From the NCBI GenBank assembly GCA_937902995.1, contig CALEKY010000087.1, forward strand, positions 1 through 10,105: 10,105 nt of DNA, written 5' to 3'. The stretch is from an uncultured Sinobacteraceae bacterium. GTDB lineage: Bacteria > Pseudomonadota > Gammaproteobacteria > Steroidobacterales > Steroidobacteraceae. The position numbers were made by a program, and so were the translations under genes. Each line of letters starts with the position of its first letter. The stretch's first letter is position 1. Of the stretch, positions 5,090 through 10,105 are shown in pieces. The notes under the pieces were generated by a model. It was not told the origin of the DNA, did not search any database, and saw only the letters and a list, made by a program, of their open reading frames with translations.

Positions 5090-6772
5090 ATGTACATGGT
5101 CCGACGCATACCGGCAGCGCTGTTTGCCTTTTGGCTGGCAGCTCTCGCTCTCCTCACCGCCGGGTGCAGTCACGCTCCCACCGACCTCTCCCCCTTCGAG
5201 CCCGACTCCGAATTCGTCGCCGACGATCAGCCGTTCGACGAGAGCGAGCTCACATTCGATGAGGCCGACATTGGCACCCTCGGCCCCGATCAAATCGAGG
5301 CTGCGATCGCCTCGCTCGATGCACAAACCGAGGGCCGCCCGGCCCTGGTGGCCGACGCCAGCTCCAGTGTCGGTGGCCGCCAGGACGTCGACGACCTATT
5401 CGAGCGCATCCGCCGCGGCTTCGCTTTGCAGGACACAGACCACGCTTCGATCGATCGCGAGCTCGCCTGGTTCGTGCGCCACCCCGCGTATCTGGACCGA
5501 ACGTTCAAGCGCGGCGAGCGCTACCTCTACCACATCGTCCAAGAGATCGAGGCACGCGGGATGCCGCTCGAGCTCGCGCTGCTGCCGGTCGTGGAAAGCG
5601 CCTTCAATCCGGTTGCGTACTCTCGGGCACGTGCAGCGGGACTTTGGCAGTTCATTCCGGCGACCGGTCGCCGCTACGGGCTGAAGCAGAACTGGTATTA
5701 CGACGGACGACGCGACGTGCTCGCTGCGACGACCGCCGCACTCGATTACCTGCAGTTCCTGCACGACGAATTCGAAGGCGACTGGCTGCTGGCCGTGGCC
5801 GCCTACAACTGCGGCGAGCTGAATGTTGCACGCGCGATTCGACGCAACCGCGAAGCCGGCAAGCCGACCGATTTCTTCAGCCTGAAGCTCCCCAAAGAGA
5901 CGCGCGCTTACGTGCCCAAGCTCCTCGCGATGCGTCGTATCGTCGCCGAGCCCGCTGCGCACGGATTGATCTTCGCGCCGATCGCCAACCAGCCTTACTT
6001 CGTCAAAGTCGACGTCGGCGGCCAGATCGACCTGCACGTGGCTGCGGAGCTTGCCGATCTGCCGAAAGAGGAGCTGCTGGCGCTCAACCCGGCCTTTAAT
6101 CATTGGGTCACCGATCCGGACGGGCCGCACTACCTATTGGTGCCTGTCGATCGCCACGAACGCTTCGTCGCCGCGCTTGCGGACCTCCCACCCAGCAAGC
6201 GCGTCCGCGTCGTGTATCACCGTGTCCGCCCGGGCGACACGCTGAGCGCCATCGCAAGCAAGTACGGCGTCTCGGTAGATGCAATTCGCACCGCGAACAA
6301 GATTCGCGGCTCGCTGATCCATCCTGGCCAGGACCTCGTCATCACCGCTGTTCCGCCGTCCGACGGAAGAGATCTGCGCATCGCGCGCAACGAGCCTGCA
6401 CCTCGCATTTCTGCAACGGGCAACGGTCAGCATCGCGTGCGCCGCGGCGATACGCTGTGGAGCATTGCACGCGCGCACGGCGTCAGCTTGGATCATCTCG
6501 CGCGAGTGAATGGTCTGAATCGCGACGGGACGTTGTCGGTGGGTCAAGTGCTCAAGATCCCAGGCACGGCAACGCTGGCATCCACCGATCCCAGCGCCGT
6601 CACACCGACGTCGCTGTCCTACGTCGTCCGCGCGGGCGACACCTTGTCGCGAATCGCCAGTAAGTTCCGCGTGAGCCTCAAGGATCTTCTGGCATGGAAC
6701 AACCTCGACATGAACAGCGTGATCAAGCCGGGTCAGCGGCTGGTCATGTACGTGAACAGGTCGGGGACCTGA
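5090..6772 (+). CDS. mltD: Membrane-bound lytic murein transglycosylase D (LysM lipoprotein)
   Basis: It cleaves the MurNAc-GlcNAc bond of peptidoglycan, leaving 1,6-anhydro ends, from a lipid anchor in the outer membrane. The product has 560 residues. The signal peptide ends in a lipobox, LLTAGC, with acylated Cys26 followed by Ser-His, so outer-membrane sorting is expected. Residues about 30-100 are an acidic, low-complexity linker. The SLT domain spans about 140-255, with catalytic Glu169 in LLPVVESAFNP, the motif AAGLWQFIPATG at 182-193, and AAYNCGE at 237-243. Three LysM peptidoglycan-binding repeats follow, at about 376-419, 447-490 and 510-554, each with the GDTL core. E. coli MltD is shorter (about 450 residues) with two LysM repeats. 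It lies downstream of gloB as in other gammaproteobacteria, after a hairpin-rich leader. Two GRCTGAA heptamers follow immediately after the TGA. Confidence 0.96.
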   Translation: MYMVRRIPAALFAFWLAALALLTAGCSHAPTDLSPFEPDSEFVADDQPFDESELTFDEADIGTLGPDQIEAAIASLDAQTEGRPALVADASSSVGGRQDVDDLFERIRRGFALQDTDHASIDRELAWFVRHPAYLDRTFKRGERYLYHIVQEIEARGMPLELALLPVVESAFNPVAYSRARAAGLWQFIPATGRRYGLKQNWYYDGRRDVLAATTAALDYLQFLHDEFEGDWLLAVAAYNCGELNVARAIRRNREAGKPTDFFSLKLPKETRAYVPKLLAMRRIVAEPAAHGLIFAPIANQPYFVKVDVGGQIDLHVAAELADLPKEELLALNPAFNHWVTDPDGPHYLLVPVDRHERFVAALADLPPSKRVRVVYHRVRPGDTLSAIASKYGVSVDAIRTANKIRGSLIHPGQDLVITAVPPSDGRDLRIARNEPAPRISATGNGQHRVRRGDTLWSIARAHGVSLDHLARVNGLNRDGTLSVGQVLKIPGTATLASTDPSAVTPTSLSYVVRAGDTLSRIASKFRVSLKDLLAWNNLDMNSVIKPGQRLVMYVNRSGT

Positions 6773-6810
6773 GGCTGAAGACTGAAGGGAGAACGCGCGT
6801 ACCGCGCGTT
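6773..6810 (+). repeat. Heptamer array F1 plus GC hairpin, directly after the mltD stop
   Basis: GGCTGAA and GACTGAA begin at the base after the stop codon. The preceding GACCTGA, which contains the stop, may be a decayed third unit. Next comes a perfect hairpin, AACGCGCG with CGCGCGTT around TAC (6792-6810). D3 approaches the same hairpin from the other side, giving an array-hairpin-array symmetry. TTGTTCC after the stem is a weak T-run at best. Confidence 0.65.
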
Positions 6811-6812
6811 GT

Positions 6813-6833
6813 TCCAACCAGAGCCCAGCGCGC
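6813..6833 (-). repeat. Heptamer array D3 remnant with GTTGGAA tail
   Basis: On the minus strand one clear GGCTCTG unit, preceded by a decayed one (CGCGCTG), leads into GTTGGAA. The same tail word form occurs in D1 and D2. Confidence 0.55.
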
Positions 6834-6844
6834 TCAACACGCAA

Positions 6845-6865
6845 CCGCGCATGCGCGCGGCTTTT
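6845..6865 (+). terminator. Intrinsic terminator of mltD
   Basis: CCGCGC and GCGCGG pair perfectly around ATGC, followed by CTTTTC. It lies 73 nt past the mltD stop and before the fabI upstream region. Heptamer array A3 starts 1 nt after the T-run and C. Confidence 0.7.
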
Positions 6866-6866
6866 C

Positions 6867-6894
6867 ACGAGTCGTTAGTCACCAGTCACGAGGC
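6867..6894 (-). repeat. Heptamer array A3, four GACTNNN-type units
   Basis: It has four in-phase units on the minus strand over 28 bp. The order of diverged units equals that of A1 at 2298-2325, with 25 of 28 bases identical. It leads on the minus strand through GAAAAG into the GC hairpin at 6845-6860. Confidence 0.8.
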
Positions 6895-6896
6895 AC

Positions 6897-6922
6897 GCGA
6901 CAGCTGTCGCCTGTAGGCTCTC
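6897..6922 (+). repeat. 14-bp palindrome and short heptamer array E3, upstream of fabI
   Basis: GCGACAGCTGTCGC (6897-6910) is a perfect palindrome. It overlaps GCCTGTA and GGCTCTC (6909-6922), a decayed two-unit member of the GGCTGTA family, 43 bp upstream of the fabI start. It may also serve as an operator; I see no convincing fabI promoter nearby beyond a CACAAT at 6930-6935. Confidence 0.4.
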
Positions 6923-6954
6923 GGTGCGGCACAATACGCGCCTTTCGAATCACT

Positions 6955-6959
6955 GGAGG
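6955..6959 (+). promoter_or_regulatory. fabI ribosome-binding site
   Basis: GGAGG lies 6 nt before the ATG at 6966. It fixes that start over an upstream in-frame GTG at 6924. Confidence 0.8.
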
Positions 6960-6965
6960 CTGCGT

Positions 6966-7757
6966 ATGGGCTTTCTCGCCGGCAAGCGTGCACTGATCAT
7001 CGGCCTTGCGTCTGAGCGCTCGATTGCATACGGCATCGCGAGCGCCATGCGCCGCGAGGGCGCGGAGCTCGCATTCAGCTACCAGGACCGATTCAAGACC
7101 CGCGTCGAATCGATGGCGCAGGAGTTCGGCTCCAACATCGCCTTCGAAATGGACGTGGCGAGCGATGACAGCATCGATGCGGGGTTTGCGCAGCTCAAGC
7201 AGTCCTGGGATGCGCTCGACATCGTCGTGCATGCTGTCGCGTTTGCACCGAGCGATGCAATCCGCGGCGGCTTCCTGGAATCGACCACTCGCGAAAACTT
7301 CCGTATTGCTCACGACATCTCGAGCTACAGCCTCACCGCGATCGCGAAGGCTGCCGTGCCGATGATGGAAGGCCGCGCCGGCGCATTCTTGACGCTTTCG
7401 TACTTGGGCGCGGTGCGTTCGCTGCCCAGCTACAACGTGATGGGACTCGCCAAGGCGAGCCTCGAGGCGAGCGTTCGATTCCTTGCAGCGGACCTGGGCC
7501 CCCGCGGTATTCGCGTCAATGCAATTTCGGCCGGGCCGATCAAAACGCTTGCAGCGGCCGGCATCGGCGGCTTCCGCGCAATTCTCAAGCACGTCGCTCA
7601 GGTCGCGCCGCTCCGCAGAAACGTCACGATCGAGGACGTCGGCAACGCGGCCGCATTCTTGTGCTCCGATCTTGCAGGCGGCATCACCGGCGAGGTCGTC
7701 TACGTCGACGGCGGATTCAACACGGTTGGAATGGCGCTGACGTCGGAGGGAGATTGA
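6966..7757 (+). CDS. fabI: Enoyl-[acyl-carrier-protein] reductase (NADH)
   Basis: It catalyses the last step of each fatty-acid elongation cycle, reducing trans-2-enoyl-ACP with NADH; it is the target of triclosan and isoniazid-type inhibitors. The product has 263 residues (E. coli has 262). It is an atypical SDR: N-terminal nucleotide-binding segment GLASERSIAYGIA at 13-25, catalytic Tyr146, Tyr156 and Lys163 in SYLGAVRSLPSYNVMGLAK, and the substrate-loop motif NAISAGPIKTLAAAGI at 185-200. The residue aligned with E. coli Gly93, a known triclosan-resistance site, is Ala92 here; the S. aureus enzyme also has Ala and is still inhibited, so resistance should not be assumed. The start at 6966 has a good GGAGG. 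In Pseudomonas fabI follows ppiD on the same strand; here the two genes converge, and fabI sits beside mltD. Confidence 0.97.
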   Translation: MGFLAGKRALIIGLASERSIAYGIASAMRREGAELAFSYQDRFKTRVESMAQEFGSNIAFEMDVASDDSIDAGFAQLKQSWDALDIVVHAVAFAPSDAIRGGFLESTTRENFRIAHDISSYSLTAIAKAAVPMMEGRAGAFLTLSYLGAVRSLPSYNVMGLAKASLEASVRFLAADLGPRGIRVNAISAGPIKTLAAAGIGGFRAILKHVAQVAPLRRNVTIEDVGNAAAFLCSDLAGGITGEVVYVDGGFNTVGMALTSEGD

Positions 7758-7770
7758 GACGCTCCGCTCA

Positions 7771-7798
7771 GGCTGTAGGCTCTAGACTGTAGGCTGTA
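7771..7798 (+). repeat. Heptamer array E1, four units of GRCTNTA
   Basis: Four in-phase 7-bp units begin 13 nt after the fabI stop and span 28 bp. They lead through GAAAAG into the GC hairpin at 7805-7817. The 7758-8051 convergent gap has no gene; it holds E1, that hairpin, E2 and B2. Confidence 0.8.
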
Positions 7799-7799
7799 G

Positions 7800-7817
7800 A
7801 AAAGGCCGCGCAGCGGC
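7800..7817 (-). terminator. Candidate intrinsic terminator for ppiD
   Basis: On the minus strand GCCGC and GCGGC pair around TGC, followed by CTTTTC. This is the same layout as the mltD terminator at 6845-6865, again with a heptamer array after the T-run. It is about 235 nt past the ppiD stop. Confidence 0.55.
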
Positions 7818-7884
7818 TTATTCGCGTATGAGGCAGGACGCTTGACGGCTGCCGCGCATGGACGCGCAGAAGCAGCTCTGACCG

Positions 7885-7934
7885 GGCTATAGGTTGTTGG
7901 CTCTAGGCTGTAGCGAAGGCGCGCGAAGCGGCGC
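7885..7934 (+). repeat. Heptamer array E2 plus GC-rich tail
   Basis: Four in-phase units (7885-7912), two of which, GGCTCTA and GGCTGTA, also occur in E1, lead into a GAAGGCGCGCGAAGCGGC tail. The tail resembles the one after E1, so array and tail appear to travel together. The tail's inverted repeat is imperfect. Confidence 0.7.
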
Positions 7935-7987
7935 ACTGGCTCCTGGCCAAGAGGAGAAGGAAGAATGTCTGCTGCGCGAGGCTTCTT

Positions 7988-8049
7988 CCCTTCTTCCCTT
8001 CTTCCCTTCTTCCCTATTCCCTATTCCCTTTTCCCTTTTCCCTTTTCCC
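7988..8049 (-). repeat. Poly-(GGGAAAA) tract B2, immediately after ppiD
   Basis: Nine GGG runs on the minus strand are spaced by 7 bp (GGGAAAA, GGGAATA) and then 8 bp (GGGAAGAA). The tract begins 2 nt after the ppiD stop, so it would be the start of the ppiD 3' UTR and could form an RNA G-quadruplex. Shared period changes with B1 indicate a common origin. Confidence 0.85.
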
Positions 8050-8051
8050 TT

Positions 8052-9950
8052 TTACTCAAACAACCTCTCATTCCGCCGCACGCTCGCATTGCGCTCGGCT
8101 TCCGCCAAGTACGCGGCGAACTCTTCGTTACCGCGCGCAAACACGGCCTGGCGTTGGCGCATCTGGCGCTCGCGCTCGGGCTCCGCAGATGGATCCGGCG
8201 TGCGAACTGCGGACAACGACCACACGGCGTAATTGCCTTCGTCCGTAACGACGCCGGCCACGTACGGCTTTTCTTCGCTCACCTGCGTGCGCGGCACATC
8301 GAATGCGGCGCGCAGGACAGCCTCCGGTGCCAATTGATCCTTACGCGTGACGAAACGGCGACCTGCAGGCTGCAGCTTCAACTCCGACATCACGGCTGAC
8401 CACGTCTCTCCTTGCTGCAGGCGGGCGAGAATCTGCGCACCTTGGCTGGCTGCAGCATCGCGCATCGCCTGACGACGCACTTGCGCTTCGATCTCGCCAC
8501 GCACTTCGTCAAGCGGTTTCGGTTCGGCAGGCTTGTGGTTCTTCACGCGCAAAACGACGGCGCGGCTGTCGCCCACCGCAATCAGCGGGCTGTTCTGTCC
8601 GCGCTCGAGCACGTCCTCGCTGAAGGCCGCCTCGATCACGTCGCGGTTGTCGCCGAACTCCTCGCCGCCCTCGCGCGTGAAGCCTTGGATCGTCTTGATC
8701 TCCACACCGAGCGCTTGCGCGACCGGCTCGAGCGTCGTGAGTGCCGCGAATGCTTGCTCGTCCAGCTTCTGCGACTGGTCGAGAAAGATCGCCTCTGCCC
8801 GGTCCTTGCGATACTCGGATTCGATCTCCGCCCGCATTTCCTCGAAGGTGCGAAGGCGTTCGGCTTCGATGTCGACGAGCTGAATGATGTGATAGCCGAA
8901 CTGCGTCTTGATTGGGCCGCGAATCTCCCCTTTCTGCATCGAGAACAAAGCTTCTTCGAACGGACCAACGAACATGCCACGCTCGGCCCAGCCGAGATCG
9001 CCGCCCTGTTGCGCCGAGCCCGGATCCTTGGAGTGCTTGCGCGCGAGATCCGCGAAGTCCGCTCCTGCCTTCGCCTGTTCTGCGAGCTCTGCCGCTCTCT
9101 TCTCAGCTGCGGCGTCATCGAGCCCATCTTCGGCGGTAATCAGGATGTGGCGGGCGTGACGGCGCTCCGGCGCGTGGAAACGATCTTTGATGCTCTCGAA
9201 GTAATCCTTGAGCGCCGCTTCGGTGACTTCGATGCTCGCCTCCGCCATCGCACGTGTGACTTCGACGTACTCGAGATCGACTGTCTCGGGCGAGGTGTAA
9301 TCGGACTGATGCGATTCGTACCAGGCCTGAATCTGCTCGTCGGTTACCTTGATGCTGTCGGCGAACGAGTTCGCGGCGATCAGCACATACTCCAACTCGC
9401 GTTCCTGTTTCTCGAGCTCATAACGGTGATCGAGCTCGTAAGGCAGAACGAACGAGGAATCGACGATCGCTTCCTGAACCTGCGTGATCAGGAGCTCGGT
9501 TGCGAGGTCCGCTTCGAACTGTGCGGGCGTCAACCCGACTTGGCGAAGCACGGCGTTGTAGCGATCCGGTGAAAACTTGCCGTCGGCGTGGAACTGCGGG
9601 AAGTCGCGCACACGCGTCGCAAGCGCCTCATCGCTCACCCGATAGCCGAACTTGTTAGCGCGCTGCTTGAGGAGCGTCTGCTGCACGAATTGATCGAGCA
9701 GCGCACGTTGCTGCGAACGCATCAGCTCAGGAGGCAGCTCGTCTCGGAGCATTTGCTGCAATTGCGACTGACGCTGCTGCCATGCGCGCTGCACCGTCTG
9801 CACGTCGATACGCTCGCCGTTCACTTTCGCGGCGTATGTAACGGCGCCCATTTGAAAGTCGATGCCCCAGAAGATGAAGACGACGGCAATCGCCCCGAGG
9901 ACCAGACCGGCGACCCAGCCGGTAATCTTGTCGCGGATTTTTTGCAGCAT
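8052..9950 (-). CDS. ppiD: PpiD-type peptidyl-prolyl cis-trans isomerase / periplasmic chaperone
   Basis: It is an inner-membrane-anchored periplasmic folding factor that works near the SecYEG translocon on emerging envelope proteins. The product has 632 residues (E. coli PpiD has 623). There is one N-terminal membrane helix, about 12-31, after a short basic cytoplasmic start (MLQKIRDKITGW). The SurA_N-like chaperone region is about 40-250. A parvulin domain is at about 264-361, with HARHIL at 265-270, GGDLGW at 316-321 and FGYHIIQ at 351-357. A second PPIC-like/C-terminal region runs to about 600, with a charged tail. The HAxxIL and FGYHII signatures look intact, unlike E. coli PpiD, whose parvulin domain is reported to be inactive. 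No clear Shine-Dalgarno precedes the ATG. tRNA-Asp lies 101 bp upstream on the same strand. The stop abuts tract B2. Confidence 0.95.
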   Translation of the reverse strand: MLQKIRDKITGWVAGLVLGAIAVVFIFWGIDFQMGAVTYAAKVNGERIDVQTVQRAWQQRQSQLQQMLRDELPPELMRSQQRALLDQFVQQTLLKQRANKFGYRVSDEALATRVRDFPQFHADGKFSPDRYNAVLRQVGLTPAQFEADLATELLITQVQEAIVDSSFVLPYELDHRYELEKQERELEYVLIAANSFADSIKVTDEQIQAWYESHQSDYTSPETVDLEYVEVTRAMAEASIEVTEAALKDYFESIKDRFHAPERRHARHILITAEDGLDDAAAEKRAAELAEQAKAGADFADLARKHSKDPGSAQQGGDLGWAERGMFVGPFEEALFSMQKGEIRGPIKTQFGYHIIQLVDIEAERLRTFEEMRAEIESEYRKDRAEAIFLDQSQKLDEQAFAALTTLEPVAQALGVEIKTIQGFTREGGEEFGDNRDVIEAAFSEDVLERGQNSPLIAVGDSRAVVLRVKNHKPAEPKPLDEVRGEIEAQVRRQAMRDAAASQGAQILARLQQGETWSAVMSELKLQPAGRRFVTRKDQLAPEAVLRAAFDVPRTQVSEEKPYVAGVVTDEGNYAVWSLSAVRTPDPSAEPERERQMRQRQAVFARGNEEFAAYLAEAERNASVRRNERLFE

Positions 9951-10051
9951 GAATCGAGCGTTATTCGAGTGCCCAGCGTCCTTCGCTCGCTCATTCCGGC
10001 GAATCGCTCTCCGGCGCGGTACGCTCGCGAATGGCGCTTGGTTTTGTAAAG

Positions 10052-10105
10052 TGGCGGAGCGGACGGGACTCGAACCCGCGACCCCCGGCGTGACAGGCCG
10101 GTATT
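10052..10105 (-). tRNA. tRNA-Asp (GUC), 5' end cut by the window edge
   Basis: On the minus strand the anticodon stem CCGGC/GCCGG encloses the loop CTGTCAC with anticodon GTC. The T-arm GCGGGTTCGAGTCCCGT and the acceptor 3' strand CCGCTCCG follow, and CCA is encoded (10054-10052). The sequence is nearly that of E. coli tRNA-Asp. About 54 of roughly 77 bases are inside the window; the D-arm and acceptor 5' strand are beyond the edge. The 9951-10051 gap to ppiD shows no clear terminator or promoter. Confidence 0.95.

Noticed and set aside
7771..8049. A CRISPR array
   Set aside because: The repeats are 7-8 bp, directly tandem and without spacers, and no cas gene is present.
8412..9572. A 386-residue plus-strand frame
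   Set aside because: It is antisense to ppiD, which has clear domain motifs; long shadow frames are common in GC-rich DNA.

Overview
The window is GC-rich chromosomal DNA from a gammaproteobacterium. All eight protein genes are recognisable housekeeping types. Most of them match two neighbourhoods that I recall lying close together in Pseudomonas: (hupB-)ppiD-fabI and mltD-gloB-methyltransferase-rnhA-dnaQ. The gene density, the 7-bp intergenic repeats and the encoded protein variants suggest a Xanthomonadales/Nevskiales/Steroidobacter-like lineage. That placement is an inference, not something the sequence proves.

Layout from left to right: a gene-free left edge; dnaQ (-), the proofreading subunit of DNA polymerase III; a WbpE-like sugar-nucleotide aminotransferase (-), out of place here; rnhA (-), ribonuclease HI; a YafS-like methyltransferase (-); a divergent promoter region; gloB (+), glyoxalase II; a hairpin-rich leader; mltD (+), a lipoprotein lytic transglycosylase with three LysM repeats; fabI (+), enoyl-ACP reductase; a convergent intergenic region; ppiD (-), a membrane-anchored periplasmic folding factor; and the 3' part of tRNA-Asp(GUC) (-) at the right edge. 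The genes serve replication and repair (dnaQ, rnhA), the envelope (mltD, fabI, ppiD, probably the aminotransferase) and detoxification (gloB).

The unusual part lies between the genes. Nearly every intergenic space holds short arrays of imperfect 7-bp repeats, usually two to four units. They look like several unrelated families (GACTSGT, GGCTGTA, GGCTGAA, GGCNCTG, GAATCAC, GGGAAAA). In a common phase and strand, most units fit one loose consensus, G-R-N-T-S-N-N. Many arrays run into a short linker and then a GC-rich hairpin, so the repeating object may be a composite element of heptamer array, linker and hairpin. Read on the other strand, two copies are convincing intrinsic terminators followed by the array. 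Six of the eight genes have such an array within about 15 bases of, or overlapping, the stop codon. Two copies of one family keep the order of their diverged units (25 of 28 bases alike), which argues for dispersal of a whole module rather than only local slippage.

Other points of note are a 209-bp segment bounded by a 19-bp perfect inverted repeat and containing three hairpins, whose right arm supplies the end of rnhA; two long G-rich (GGGAAAA)n tracts able to form G-quadruplexes; and four consecutive hairpins in the mltD leader.
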